Part shown: in pieces, positions 10,301 through 19,123 of the stretch
How positions within the stretch are numbered: position 1 is the first letter of the stretch
Layout of the letters: each line of letters opens with the position of its first letter
Assembly: GCA_016192525.1 (NCBI GenBank)
Contig: JACPTZ010000064.1
Span: 1-58,655, forward strand
Reading direction: 5' to 3'
Source: Planctomycetota bacterium
GTDB taxonomy: Bacteria; Planctomycetota; MHYJ01; JACPTZ01
Length of the DNA stretch: 58,655 nt
Made by a program: the position numbers and the translations under genes
Notes under the pieces: generated by a model
Told to the model about the DNA's origin: nothing
What the model saw: only the letters and a program-made list of their open reading frames with translations
Databases searched by the model: none

Positions 10301-12244
10301 TATGACGCCTCGCCACTCCTTTCGACGCAACTGCTCCGCGGCCTTCTTCATGAGCGCCTCCAGCGAGGCGAGCGACTCCTCCGCGCGGCGGAGGCCTTCC
10401 TTCGCCTTCGCGTCCCCGGGCGCCTTCGTGAGCGCTTCTTCCCACGAGGCTTTCGCCTTCGCGAAGTCGCCCTGCCCGTGCGCCGCTTCCGCGGCGCACT
10501 CCAACTCGCGGAGGGCCGCTTCCGCGGCGCGCGCCTTCTCCCTTCGCGCCGCCTCCGCGGCACGTTCCGACTCCGCGGCCTCTTCGGCGAGTCGACGCGC
10601 CTCGGCGAGGGCCGCCTCGGATTTCGCCGCGATCTCGCGCGCCGCCGCGAGCTCCGGATCGAGCTCGATCGCGCGGCGGGCCTGCTCGATCGCCTTCTCG
10701 TAGTCGCCTCGCCCGTGCGCCGCTTCCGCGGCACACTCCAAGCGCCGCGCGTCCCGGGCCCGCCCCTTTTCAGGCAGGGCGAGGAGGGCCTGCTGCGCGG
10801 CCTCCTCGCGCGGGTTCCACTTGAGGACCTCCTGATAACGAGCCTCCGCGGTCTCGTACTCTTCCCGGACCTCCAAGGCGGAGGCCTCCCCCATCGCGCG
10901 GGCGATCCGCTGCTGGAGCTCGGTCGCCTCGGCGAGGCCCCGGCGCGCCTCCTCGTTCGATCCCTCCGCCTCCAGCGCCCGGTGGTACTCTTTCTCCGCC
11001 CGACCGAGGGCGCCGGACTCCCGATGCGCCTTCGCCTTCGCGAGGGCATCCTGCACCTCGCGGTGGACGGCGATCGCCAGGCCGCACCCTCCGCAGTGCC
11101 GCGTCCCCACGCGGTCCTCCCGACCGCACTTGGGACACTTCTCGAAGAGGCCGGTCCCGCAGTTCTTGCAGTAGCGGACATCCTCGGGATTGGTGAAGTC
11201 GCACTGGGGACAGGTCCCTTCCGGGGGGCCGCCCCTCGATGCGCGGCCCGCCAACGGCGTGCCGCTACTCGGGGCTGTGGCGCCGGGACGGCCACCACTC
11301 GGGGCCGTCATGGCCGTTTCGACCTCGGCGAGGAATTCGTCCACCGTGAAGGGCCGGTCCTCCCGGTTCGGCTCCATCGCCCTCCAGACGGCCGAGCGCC
11401 AGCGGTCCGGGAGTTTGGTCTCGCGCGGCGCCACGGGGACGTCGCCGGTGAGGATGTGATAGACCGTCGCGCCCAGCGAGAAGAGATCGGCGCGATGATC
11501 CACCCCCTTCGCGTCCTGACGCTGCTCCGGGGCCATGTAGTAGAGCGTGCCGACGGCGTAGCCGGTGCTCGAAAGATCGGACCCCGCCATCCGGGCGAGG
11601 CCGAAATCGGCCACCTTGGGGAGCCCCTCCCGCGTCAGAAGGACGTTCGATGGCTTGAGGTCGCGATGGATGACGCCCTTCCGGTGGGCGTGCGAGAGGG
11701 CCTGGGCGATGGCCTTCACCAGCGGCAGGGCCTCGGCGGGCGGGATCGGCCCGCGATCGGCGAGACGCTGCGAGAGCGTCCCGTCCGGGACCAGTTCCAT
11801 GGAGATGTAGTGGCCCTGGGGGCACTCGCCGACGTCGTAGACGGAGACGATGTTGGCGTGGTTGAGCGTCGCGATGGCGCGCCCCTCCTGGAGGAAACGG
11901 GCGACGCCCTCAGAGGTCGATTCGAGCCGGGCGGAGATGACCTTGAGGGCGACCTCACGCTCCAGTTTGCGATCGCGCGACCGGTAGACGGCCGCCATCC
12001 CGCCGCGTCCGAGGAGGGCCCCGATCTCGTATCGGTCGTCGACTACCGTTCCGGCGGCGAGCGTCTCGACGGCCGCGGCCGTGGCGAGCGACCCCGTCGG
12101 CAGGCCGCCGATGGAGAGGCGCCCCGGGGGCGGCGTCGGTGTCAGGGCGCGGAGGGGGGCCAGGTCGCGGCTGCATCGGGTGCAGAAAGCGGCGTCATCG
12201 GGATTCGGCGTACCGCATTGGGGGCAGAACATGGTCGCTTTCAT
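7349..12244 (-). CDS. Transmembrane Ser/Thr kinase with zinc ribbons, TPRs and C-terminal FGE-like domain lacking catalytic cysteines
   Basis: About 1631 residues. Zinc ribbon (C7, C10, C21, C24), kinase domain about 72-340 ([26 protein letters not shown]), zinc ribbons about 343-398, long TPR/coiled-coil, membrane helix about 881-905 after RRRRTR, more TPR-like helices, and from about 1410 a formylglycine-generating-enzyme (SUMF1/PF03781) type domain: GEFMMGS, TEVTQRQW, GLPTEAEWEFACR, NVWEWCEDWYG, VMRGGSWNDD. Both cysteines that bind copper in true FGE are absent after GGSW, so it is probably a binding or scaffold version. ATG 12244 forms an ATGA overlap with the upstream peptidase gene; ATG 12232 (MFCPQC) is the alternative. 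Known: PF03781 also contains non-FGE members; the role on a kinase is inferred. Confidence 0.93.
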   Translation of the reverse strand: MKATMFCPQCGTPNPDDAAFCTRCSRDLAPLRALTPTPPPGRLSIGGLPTGSLATAAAVETLAAGTVVDDRYEIGALLGRGGMAAVYRSRDRKLEREVALKVISARLESTSEGVARFLQEGRAIATLNHANIVSVYDVGECPQGHYISMELVPDGTLSQRLADRGPIPPAEALPLVKAIAQALSHAHRKGVIHRDLKPSNVLLTREGLPKVADFGLARMAGSDLSSTGYAVGTLYYMAPEQRQDAKGVDHRADLFSLGATVYHILTGDVPVAPRETKLPDRWRSAVWRAMEPNREDRPFTVDEFLAEVETAMTAPSGGRPGATAPSSGTPLAGRASRGGPPEGTCPQCDFTNPEDVRYCKNCGTGLFEKCPKCGREDRVGTRHCGGCGLAIAVHREVQDALAKAKAHRESGALGRAEKEYHRALEAEGSNEEARRGLAEATELQQRIARAMGEASALEVREEYETAEARYQEVLKWNPREEAAQQALLALPEKGRARDARRLECAAEAAHGRGDYEKAIEQARRAIELDPELAAAREIAAKSEAALAEARRLAEEAAESERAAEAARREKARAAEAALRELECAAEAAHGQGDFAKAKASWEEALTKAPGDAKAKEGLRRAEESLASLEALMKKAAEQLRRKEWRGVIATCVKIEGLRKGHPEASAIRHMAEAEIAKAEPEAANAEGILRGKSFESARAVAQAVLAADPENERAKKVKADAEAALRAVEEFWRRGEAALRERRYADAIASFRKAIEIEPNPKLAVRVTQVEAEVAKAESKAAEADGMLRQKLFEAAREAAQKVLAVDPWNERAKKVKAKAESALRAIEEHWRKGEAALQGRLYVKAIVSFGKAIEIQPNPKLAARLEEVRRLEKRRRRTRVLAGVAVIAISGIAWVGYVVYENLAGLVQARQEVAEVRFGDALGTLDRVGTLGIDSQEKASLENRAHYGVAIDNARSLAGGGEWEKAISALRESRSRWGEDPSAANLNGAETAEETSIKAKVLEDVESHRTSGDFKGGTALLTRLGESFPANSEVAQAAKRFRWHAFQTLFAQAQAKIKEGPSAAPSQAWDEAIRLYGELTPYADDLVQVEGWKNEARAGKLVAEGYAALRRSDPDGAERMVSEAEGLVPGYGEAKPLRETVAKHRQEQRQVAEAARERRYQEGIAEAERQIRAKEWDKAMIAVRAALAERSADSKALRLKDEIEQAVKRYEDAMGKGTTLKGLCDLEAGLESVSKAIARLRREQDGEAAIKGQLELARQCKKWVSDGIVAVDEALSEKPRDKAATELTKVLDVERRYYDAIELALVAMVDKEWSKALDATAKALEVKAGDATATALKDLTGREVGYARAMERARGGVTSKDWPGAVAAVMEALGVKPNDATARSFLAEVEDKMWSGGVATVWLDVPNDVKMRLVLISAGEFMMGSREFVQSSPVRKVTLTKDYWIAETEVTQRQWRAVMGANPLNFRGDDLPVEAISWEDCKTFLGKLNGKVKDQIAGKSFGLPTEAEWEFACRAGSVGMWSFGNFEGDLEEYAWVKGNSEGKTHPVGGKKPNGWALYDMHGNVWEWCEDWYGEYGAVAITDPEGARTGDDRVMRGGSWNDDPDSTDSAARHKARPSDRFANVGLRAVLR
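10479..10498. repeat. Short coding palindrome shared by the kinase genes
   Basis: TGCGCCGC and GCGGCGCA flank a four-base loop. Similar copies are at 2317, 2617 and 3430 (first kinase), 10716 (one mismatch) and 23943 (fourth kinase). All are read in the same frame, giving ECAAEAAHG-type TPR helix ends, so shared ancestry of the TPR module explains them better than movement. Confidence 0.6.
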
Positions 12245-13335
12245 CCATGCGAGTCGTGATCGGGGGGCAGGAGCGCCTTGACATCTTCGACCGTAAGTCC
12301 CAGATCTTTCAACGCCTGAGCGTTCTCCTTGCAAGCATCGATCAGGCGCTCGCAAGAGAAGGGGTGCGTCCGTGAGCGGTCGTCCTTCCCGTGCCGGTCG
12401 CACCACGCCATGAGGAGTCCGCCCACGATGCGGCCGATCATGTAGTCCCGACGGTGGGGCAGGCCGGCAATGACCGACGAGGCGAACGAATCGGCGTCCC
12501 GCTCCTGGTTCCGCGTGACGTCGTTCGGCTGGTACCGCTCCTCCCGGAGCGTGTGTCCATAGCAGATGTGGCCTGCCTCGTGCGCCAGTATACCAAGGCA
12601 GATAGAGGCCCAGCAGGTCTTCGCGGGTTCGTGGAGGCGGTCATCGTCCAGCAGTTTCGCCGGGACGATCTCCGCGATCGCGTCGGACGCGGCCTCGAAC
12701 GGCGCCGCGCCGCCGTTCTCGCCGAGGACCTGGCGAACCGCCCGGAAGGCTTCAATCACGCGGACCCGCGAATCATCGGGGGTCAACTGGTCCGCGGCGA
12801 AACCGAAGGCCGCCACCTGTGCGGCGGCCGCGAATCCTCCGAGAAAGACGATGGCGGGGGGTTCGACCGTCCGTCCCGAACTGAGACGGGTGGGGTGGTC
12901 GGTAGCGTAGGCGTTGAACCCCGGGTCGCCCTCGTCGTAGCACAGGTTCAGGTCATTCGCGCGTGCGGCGTAGAGCGGGTTTCCGCTCACATGGGTGCTG
13001 TTGCGGATCACCTCCCATTGCTGGCGCACATCGGCCTCGGTGAGAACGAGCGCCCTGACGGCGGCGCCGGGGTCGCGAAGGTGGGGCGCGGAGCCGCTCG
13101 GGGCCGCGCCCGGCCGGGGCGATCCGGGCGCCTGTCGGGCGGGACTTCCGCGCGGCGACCGCGCGCCGGGGCCGCCGGTCGGGGCCGGCCTCTCGCCCGG
13201 CGCCGCGGGAACGCCCTTCGTGGTCTCGGAGATGATCCCGCCAAGTCGCTGGAGTTGCTCGTCGAGGTTACTACCGATCTTGTCGAGGCGCTCGTTCAGG
13301 TCGTCATCGAGCCGCTTGAGGGGATCGTCTTCCAT
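12241..13335 (-). CDS. M48-like zinc metallopeptidase, apparently soluble
   Basis: 364 residues. An N-terminal helix and a Pro/Gly/Ala-rich linker (about 40-90) precede the catalytic region. The zinc motif HEAGH is at 252-256, a downstream NQERDADS places a third ligand Glu at 278, and THPFSCERL at 323-331 matches the conserved HP-containing motif of M48 peptidases (HtpX/Ste24 group). No clear membrane helices are seen, unlike HtpX, so it is likely cytoplasmic. It sits 32 bases after the kinase 13368-16820 and overlaps the next kinase gene by ATGA, so it is embedded in the kinase operon. It could process or recycle kinase components; this is inference. Confidence 0.88.
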   Translation of the reverse strand: MEDDPLKRLDDDLNERLDKIGSNLDEQLQRLGGIISETTKGVPAAPGERPAPTGGPGARSPRGSPARQAPGSPRPGAAPSGSAPHLRDPGAAVRALVLTEADVRQQWEVIRNSTHVSGNPLYAARANDLNLCYDEGDPGFNAYATDHPTRLSSGRTVEPPAIVFLGGFAAAAQVAAFGFAADQLTPDDSRVRVIEAFRAVRQVLGENGGAAPFEAASDAIAEIVPAKLLDDDRLHEPAKTCWASICLGILAHEAGHICYGHTLREERYQPNDVTRNQERDADSFASSVIAGLPHRRDYMIGRIVGGLLMAWCDRHGKDDRSRTHPFSCERLIDACKENAQALKDLGLTVEDVKALLPPDHDSHG

Positions 13336-13367
13336 GGGATCATTCCTCGGGGCCGACGGTCAAATCC

Positions 13368-16300
13368 TCAACGACGATTTCCGAAAAAGAGAGACGCCAA
13401 CACCACCACAATCACCATTATCACCACGGCAATCACGCAACCGAACATGCGAGACCTCGTCACTTCTCGTGCATGGCCGTGCTGGGCCTCCTCTAGCCGA
13501 TCTGCGAGCGCAGGGTCGCTCCGAAATTCGATCGCGTTCCTGAAGGCCTCGATCGCCTCTGTGTAGCGGCTCTCGCGCAGAGCCGCCTCGCCTTTCTGCC
13601 GACACTCCTCCGACGCACCCCGACGGGCCTCCTCTAACCGAGCCACGAACGCCGGATCGCTCCGAATCTCGATCGCGCTCCCGAAGGCCTCAATCGCCTC
13701 TGCGTAACGGTTCTCGCGCAGAGCCGCCTCGCCTTTCTGCCGGTACTCTTCCAGCGCCCCGCGACGAGCCTCCTCCAGCCGATCTACGAGCGCTGGGTCG
13801 CTTCGAATCTCGATCGCGTTTCCGAAGGCCTCAATCGCCTCTGTGTACCGGCTCTCGCGCAGAGCCGCTTCGCCTTCCTGCTCCAGCTCCCCGCGTTGGG
13901 CCTCCTCCAGCCGACCCACGAGCGATGGGTCGCTTCGAATCTCGATCGCCTTCCTGAAGGCCTCAATCGCCTCTGTGTAGCGGCTTTCGCGCAGAGCCGC
14001 CTCGCCTCTTTGCCGGTACTCCTCCAGCGCCCCGCGACGAGCCTCCTCTAGCCGATCTACGAGCGCTGGGACGATCCGAATCTCGATCGCCTCCCTGAAG
14101 GCCTCAATCGCCTCTGTGTAGCGGCTTTCGCGCAGAGCCGCCTCGCCCTTCTGCCGGTACTCCTCCAGCGCCTCGATCGCTGCCTTCGACTCGGTCTTCA
14201 CCTTCCGCGCCTGTTCGTTACCGGGGTCGTCCCCCAAGACCGCCTCCGCGGCGGCTCGGGCCGCCTCGAAGGATTGCTGGCGCAGCATGTCTTCAGCCTT
14301 GGCCGCTTCGGACTTCCCCTTCGCTATGTTGGCCTTCGCTCGCGCAACGAGCGATCCTGCCTCCGCATGTCCTTTCCTCACGGCCTCGATCCTCGCGCAG
14401 GTCTCGACGACTGCCCGCCACTCTTTCCGGTCCCACTGTTCCGCAGCCGTCTTCATCAGCGCGGCGATGGACGCGACGGCATCTGAAGCACGGCGGCGAC
14501 CTTTCTCTGCCTTCGCGTCCCCGGGGACCTTCGTGAGCATCTCTTGCCAGAGGGAGGCTGCCTTCGCGAACTCTCCCTGTTCGTCTGCCGCCTTCGCGGC
14601 GAGTTCCAACCGGGCGGCCTCCTGAATGCGCTGCTCCACCTCCTGGAGCGCCTTTCGCGCCCCGAGATGACCCGGCCATGCCTCGAGGGCCTCCTCCAAC
14701 GACGCGCGGGCTTCCTGCAGGCAGGCGACTCCTCCCGGCCCTTCCTTCTGACCACTGGCCCCCCTCCCCCACTGAGAGAGGCGGGATTCAGCGGCCACGC
14801 CAGCCGCGTAGGCTTCCTCCGCCCTCGTGCGGAGGGCATGTGCCTTGTTTCGCAACCGCCGGATCTCCTTTACATCCGCACGTAACATCTCCGCCCGCCT
14901 GATGCCTTCCTCCCCCGCATCGAGGTCTCGTGCGGCCAATTGACGCGCCGCTTCGGTGAGGGCGAGTCGGGCATCCCTCGCCCGCGCCTTCTCCGGGAGC
15001 GATCTGCGCGACTCCTGGGCCGCATCGTCGGCTGGGTTGAGTGCGAGCACCTCCCGGTACCCCTGCTCGGCCTCTTCAAAGTGTTCCTCGCGTTCCGCCT
15101 GCTCCGCCCTCTCTCTCGCGGCCGCGATCCGACGCTGGGTCAGTTCCACCTCGGACAGCCCCCGCCGCGCCTCCTCGACCAACTCCGACGGTACTGCAAT
15201 CGCGTCACCGACACCGTCTCCAGGGACTGGCCCGAGGCGTTCCAGAGCCTTCAGATACTCGCTCTCCGCCCGCCCGAGGTCCCCGACCTCGCGGTGCCGT
15301 TTCGCGCGAGCCAAGCACTCTTGGAACTCCCGGCACAGCGGCTTGTCAATGCCGCACTCTTCACAGAACTGAGAGCCGATGCGGTCCTCTGTCTCACAGT
15401 TCGGGCATTTCTCGAGGAGTCCGAACCCGCATCCCTTGCAGTACCGGGCCTGCGGGCGATTCACAAACCCGCACTGGGGGCAAGTCCCCTCAGGGATCGT
15501 GTCCGCTGGCCCGTCCATCGATACGCGACCGGCCAGTGACCCATCGTCACCCGGGGCTACGGTGGGGGAGGGGCAGCTACTCGGGGCTACCGTGGACACC
15601 CTCGGTCGCTTCACAGGAGTCTTGGGGGGTGCGGTGGCCGCATCCGCGCCGCTTCCGCCTTCGCCCTCTGGGCTACGGCGGACGAGTCTGCGGCGCACTC
15701 CGTTCTCATCCGCCTCACCGCCCCTCGATACGCCCTGCCTTGCGGCCTCCAGCCGCTTCAAAGGGCTACTCGGGGCTGCGGTGGCGGAGTGACCGCCGCT
15801 CGGCGCTAGGGTGGTCGAGCTAGGTCGCTTCGCAGGGTCGCTCGGGATGGCGGCGACCACCTCCGCTCCGCCACCACGGTGCACTCCAACGTCTTCCTCC
15901 ACCTCACGCAGGAACTCGTCCACCGTGAAGGGACGCTGCTCCCGCGAGGGCTGCATGGCCTTCATCACCGCCGCGCGGAACGCCTCCGGCAGGTCCGCCT
16001 CGCGCGGCGCCACGGGCGGCCGGCCGGTCAGCATGTGGTAGATCGTGGCCCCGAACGAAAAGATGTCCGCCCGGTAGTCCACCCCCCGGGCATCCTGCGC
16101 CTGCTCCGGGGCCATGTAATACGGCGTCCCCAACCCGTGCCCGGCCGTGGTCAGCCCCGTGGGCGAGACCGCCCGCGCCAGGCCGAAATCGGCCACCTTC
16201 GGCGTCCCCTCCCGCGTGAGGAGCACGTTCGAGGGCTTCAGGTCTCGGTGGATGACCCCCTTCCGGTGGGCGTGCGTCAGCGCCTGACCGATCGCGCGGA

Positions 16301-16820
16301 CGAGCGGGAGCGCCTCCTCCGGATCGAGATTCCCCTTCTCGGCGATGCGCTGCGAGAGGGTCCCGCCCTCCACGAGTTCCATCACGATGAACGGGCCGTG
16401 GGGGCCCTGGCCGACGTCGTGGACCGCGACGATGTGCGGGTGGTTCAGGGAGGCGATCGCCCGGGCCTCCTGCTGGAAGCGGGCGAGCCCCTCGGGCGAG
16501 GATTGGAGGTGGGGCGAGACGATCTTGAGGGCGACGGCGCGTCCCAGTTCGCGATCGCGCGCCCGATAGACGAGGGCCATCCCGCCCTGACCGAGGAGGG
16601 CCTCGATCTCGTATCGGTCCCGGATGACCGTGCCGGCGGATAGAATGGCGGGGCGTTCGACGACGAGCGAACCGGTGGGGAGCTGCCCGAGGCTCACGCT
16701 GGCCCCGCCGCCGCCCGCCCCCATCGGCGTGGGGGTGCGCTGGGTCTTCAGGTCCCGTCCGCACCCGGTACAGTAGACGCCGTCATCGGGATTGGGGGAC
16801 CGGCAGTAGGAGCAGAACAT
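13368..16820 (-). CDS. Tail-anchored Ser/Thr kinase with zinc ribbons and tandem TPRs
   Basis: 1150 residues. Zinc ribbon (C3, C6, C17, C20); kinase domain about 67-335 ([29 protein letters not shown]); a low-complexity Ser/Thr/Ala/Pro linker about 340-445 with repeated TVAPSS-like units; zinc ribbons about 447-497; TPR/coiled-coil; five near-identical TPR units (about 885-1115); and a single membrane helix at the extreme C-terminus (about 1127-1147). Unlike its paralogues it lacks the mid-protein helix and any domain beyond the membrane, so it is wholly cytoplasmic and tail-anchored. The start is MFCSYC with GGAGGAG 3-10 bases upstream; an in-frame ATG 33 bases earlier is less likely. The M48-like gene follows 32 bases downstream. 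Confidence 0.93.
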   Translation of the reverse strand: MFCSYCRSPNPDDGVYCTGCGRDLKTQRTPTPMGAGGGGASVSLGQLPTGSLVVERPAILSAGTVIRDRYEIEALLGQGGMALVYRARDRELGRAVALKIVSPHLQSSPEGLARFQQEARAIASLNHPHIVAVHDVGQGPHGPFIVMELVEGGTLSQRIAEKGNLDPEEALPLVRAIGQALTHAHRKGVIHRDLKPSNVLLTREGTPKVADFGLARAVSPTGLTTAGHGLGTPYYMAPEQAQDARGVDYRADIFSFGATIYHMLTGRPPVAPREADLPEAFRAAVMKAMQPSREQRPFTVDEFLREVEEDVGVHRGGGAEVVAAIPSDPAKRPSSTTLAPSGGHSATAAPSSPLKRLEAARQGVSRGGEADENGVRRRLVRRSPEGEGGSGADAATAPPKTPVKRPRVSTVAPSSCPSPTVAPGDDGSLAGRVSMDGPADTIPEGTCPQCGFVNRPQARYCKGCGFGLLEKCPNCETEDRIGSQFCEECGIDKPLCREFQECLARAKRHREVGDLGRAESEYLKALERLGPVPGDGVGDAIAVPSELVEEARRGLSEVELTQRRIAAARERAEQAEREEHFEEAEQGYREVLALNPADDAAQESRRSLPEKARARDARLALTEAARQLAARDLDAGEEGIRRAEMLRADVKEIRRLRNKAHALRTRAEEAYAAGVAAESRLSQWGRGASGQKEGPGGVACLQEARASLEEALEAWPGHLGARKALQEVEQRIQEAARLELAAKAADEQGEFAKAASLWQEMLTKVPGDAKAEKGRRRASDAVASIAALMKTAAEQWDRKEWRAVVETCARIEAVRKGHAEAGSLVARAKANIAKGKSEAAKAEDMLRQQSFEAARAAAEAVLGDDPGNEQARKVKTESKAAIEALEEYRQKGEAALRESRYTEAIEAFREAIEIRIVPALVDRLEEARRGALEEYRQRGEAALRESRYTEAIEAFRKAIEIRSDPSLVGRLEEAQRGELEQEGEAALRESRYTEAIEAFGNAIEIRSDPALVDRLEEARRGALEEYRQKGEAALRENRYAEAIEAFGSAIEIRSDPAFVARLEEARRGASEECRQKGEAALRESRYTEAIEAFRNAIEFRSDPALADRLEEAQHGHAREVTRSRMFGCVIAVVIMVIVVVLASLFFGNRR
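13470..14166 (-). repeat. Five tandem TPR-coding units of 44-47 codons
   Basis: Five consecutive DNA units of about 132-141 bases each encode [17 protein letters not shown] followed by an Ile/Glu helix and a DRLEEARRG end. The third unit is a few codons shorter. The units are far more alike than other TPRs in the same protein, which points to recent expansion or homogenisation by recombination. Confidence 0.9.
15654..15682. repeat. 29-base palindromic element inside kinase gene (copy 2)
   Basis: TCCGCC (15654-15659) and GGCGGA (15677-15682) enclose GCCC and GGGC arms. It matches the element at 2797-2825, but here it lies in the kinase linker and is read in a different frame ([13 protein letters not shown]). 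A shift of frame argues against inheritance from a common coding ancestor. Confidence 0.75.
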
Positions 16821-17080
16821 GGGCTCCTCCGGCAAACAGAATCGGGCCGCCAAGACGCCAAGAACGCCGAGAGAGGCGCTGCCTTGTCGACGGATTCAAC
16901 GCAGAGGCGCAAAGGTGCGGAGAACAACAACGGAAACGGATCTTTTCGGGGACAACGGAAACAACAACAGCAACAACAACTACAACAGCAACAACAGCGC
17001 GCCCTTACGGGCGCACTACAAACGGCCTGCGAGCCGCCTACGGGCGGCGCTGAAGCGCCGCACTACGAACCGCTCCTGCC
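16821..17080. repeat. Intergenic repeats: CAA tract plus GC palindrome
   Basis: No gene is supported here. It holds a short-period stretch (gccaagacgccaagaacgcc type), a copy of the gcagaggcgc-like repeat near 16902, a CAA-rich microsatellite at about 16940-16996, the palindrome GCGCCC-ttac-GGGCGC (16999-17014) with gcactacaaa after it, and a second gcactacgaa near 17063. Related composites occur at 25868-25943 and 30100-30195. Confidence 0.75.
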
Positions 17081-18955
17081 CTAGAAGAACTTATGCCCGC
17101 AGTTGCCGCAATGCTTGCTGCCCCGGACCACCTCCACGTGACAGGTGGGGCAGTGGTCCGACCCGCCGGCGCCCATCATCCCGCCCGGGACGCCCCCGTA
17201 GCCGGCGCCGATCGGCGTCACCCCCGCCGTGATCCGCGGCACCACCTTCTCCACCATCTCGTAGCCGCGCTCGTATCCCTTCTGCTGCACCGCGAGCATC
17301 CGCTCGTAGACCTCCTTCATCGCCGCCCCCCCGGCCGCATCCGCCTGCGCCCGCGCGATCAGCACCTTCGCCCGCTCCGGGTCGCTCGCGAGGTACGTCT
17401 CCAGTTGCTTCTCCGACATCGACCTCAGCCGCGCGATCTCCGCATCCCCCTCGGCCATCTTGCGCTTCGATTCCTCCCACTTCTGCGCCTCGTCCTGGTC
17501 GATCCTCTGCTTCCGAAGCAGCATCCCCAGTTCCGATTTCTTCCGTTCCATCTCCAGCTTGAGCGACTCGATCTCCACCTCGCCCTTTGCCTCCCGGAGC
17601 CTTCGATCCACGTCCACGATGGCCTTATCGAGGTCGATCCGGGCCCCTTCCACCTCCTTCAGCCGCCGCGCGGCCATCTCCCCCTCGAGGCCGGCGCGAC
17701 GCTGATCGATCTCCATCGCGAGGGCGTCCCCGCGCAGCTTCAACTTCTCGATCAGATCGATGCGCTGGAGGGCGAGTTTGTGCTCGAGGTCGGCCCGCTC
17801 CCGGAACTGCACCCAGGCGTAGGCCTTGTCCTTCTGGGCGCGAGCCAGGTCTTCGGCGAAGACCTCGAGCAGCTTCTTCTTCTCCATCGCGTCGAGGGTG
17901 TCGTTCGACTCGATCTCGCGCCGCACCCGCTCGGCCGTCTTCTCCGAGCGCAGATCCTCCACCTTCAGGTCGCGCCACTGCTGGAGCGCTTTCGCCTTTT
18001 CCCGGGCGAGGACGAGGTCCCCGCGTTCTTTGCGAAGGGCCGCGAGCTGCGGATTGTCGGGGACGAAGGTCTCCAGTTGCACGAACTCGAGCCCCAGCCG
18101 CTCCAGCATCTTCGCGAGGTGGCGCTGGCAGCAGGCCTCAAGGTCCTGCTTCACGGCGAGGTCGGAGTTGAGCGCGAGCGCGTCGTACTTGCGCACCGCC
18201 TCGGAGAAGGCGTCGCGGATCCCGGGGAAGAGTTCGCGCCGGAGCTCGGTGTATTCGTAGACGTCCTTCCCGTGGAGCACGTTGCTCAGGAACCGTTCCA
18301 GGTTCGAGAGGCGGAGGGAGATGTTGGCGCGGACCTCCACGGCGATGTCGTCCCGGGCGAGCAGGCCCTCGAACCTCATCTCCTCGAGGCGGACGTCTCC
18401 CGACTCGACGAGGATCACGCTCGCGTGTTGCGGATCGCCGGCCCAGCGGATGCGGTTGACGGGATCGGAATCGAGGGAGTACCGGCCCGGGCCGAGGGTC
18501 TCGACGAGTTTGCCGTCGAGGAGGAGGAGGGCCTTGGTCCCGTGATCGACGATGACGCCGCCCTTGAAGGCGCCCTTGAGGTCCTCGATCTCCTCGCGAC
18601 GGGCGAAGTCGAGGACGACTTTCCGTACCGGGCGCCAGACCTTCTGGAGGTCCCCCGTCTTGGGGTCGGCCTCGACGACCTCCCGCTGGCCTTCCGCCGC
18701 CTTCTTCACGTCCTCCTGGGTGAAGGCGCGGACCCAGACGGTGGAGACGGTGTCGGGGGTGGCGGCGCTCACGACCGTGAACGGGGCACCGCATCCGGCG
18801 CAGAACTTGACCGACCCCGAGAAGAGGTTGATCGCGGAGCACTTCGAGCAGGTGCGCCAGAGGGCGTCGCGCGCCTCCCCGCAATGCCGGCAGAACTTGG
18901 TGCCGCGGAAGTTCGATCCGCCGCACTTGGCGCAGACGGTGGTGAAGATGGCCAT
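17081..18955 (-). CDS. SPFH/band-7-like protein framed by zinc ribbons
   Basis: 624 residues. Two or three zinc ribbons open the protein (from C8; CAKCGGSNF, CRHCGEA, CSKCSAIN, CAGCGAPF). An SPFH-like domain at about 125-330 shows the usual GVIVDHGTKALLLLDGKL followed by LGPGRYSL. A long charged coiled coil (about 330-560) follows, a Gly-rich segment, and a last zinc ribbon (CPTCHVEVV...CGNCG). It resembles bacterial virion-core/YdjI-type SPFH proteins, which assemble oligomeric scaffolds at membranes; no membrane helix of its own is obvious. Start 18955 is preferred because the zinc ribbon begins there and AGGGAG lies about 8 bases upstream. It lies between the CsgG/PKD gene and the kinase 13368-16820 on the same strand. 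Confidence 0.85.
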   Translation of the reverse strand: MAIFTTVCAKCGGSNFRGTKFCRHCGEARDALWRTCSKCSAINLFSGSVKFCAGCGAPFTVVSAATPDTVSTVWVRAFTQEDVKKAAEGQREVVEADPKTGDLQKVWRPVRKVVLDFARREEIEDLKGAFKGGVIVDHGTKALLLLDGKLVETLGPGRYSLDSDPVNRIRWAGDPQHASVILVESGDVRLEEMRFEGLLARDDIAVEVRANISLRLSNLERFLSNVLHGKDVYEYTELRRELFPGIRDAFSEAVRKYDALALNSDLAVKQDLEACCQRHLAKMLERLGLEFVQLETFVPDNPQLAALRKERGDLVLAREKAKALQQWRDLKVEDLRSEKTAERVRREIESNDTLDAMEKKKLLEVFAEDLARAQKDKAYAWVQFRERADLEHKLALQRIDLIEKLKLRGDALAMEIDQRRAGLEGEMAARRLKEVEGARIDLDKAIVDVDRRLREAKGEVEIESLKLEMERKKSELGMLLRKQRIDQDEAQKWEESKRKMAEGDAEIARLRSMSEKQLETYLASDPERAKVLIARAQADAAGGAAMKEVYERMLAVQQKGYERGYEMVEKVVPRITAGVTPIGAGYGGVPGGMMGAGGSDHCPTCHVEVVRGSKHCGNCGHKFF

Positions 18956-18989
18956 GAGATGGCTCCCTGGTGGTTCCCAATGCGACTTT

Positions 18990-19112
18990 GTCATTCCGAG
19001 CGTCGCGCCTCCATTCGGCGCGACGCGAGGAATCTGCAATGGTCCGGGACACATGGCGCTCGTAGTGGCGCGATTCATCGCGCCATGGTGCGGCGATGAA
19101 TCGCCGCACTAC
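18990..19112. repeat. Intergenic palindromic repeats
   Basis: The gap holds two inverted-repeat units. One starts gtcattccgagcg and closes cgaggaatctgc. The second is made of stems gtggcgcgattcatcgcgcc and gcggcgatgaatcgccgc, ending gcactacgaac. The last motif links it to the composite repeats elsewhere in the window. No ORF is supported. Confidence 0.7.
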
Positions 19113-19123
19113 GAACAGGCCAT

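Noticed and set aside
10238-12259. Long plus-strand frames opposite the other kinases (also 17093-19099 and 24614-25828)
   Set aside because: Antisense shadows of recognised genes, Arg-rich and without motifs.
13470-14166. Regular repeats as a possible CRISPR array
   Set aside because: The units are coding TPRs with no spacer-like unique parts between them, and no cas gene is near.
16940-17080. The CAA-rich tract as a Gln/Asn-rich coding region
   Set aside because: The frame is short, has no ribosome site, and is part of a repeat family found in other intergenic gaps.
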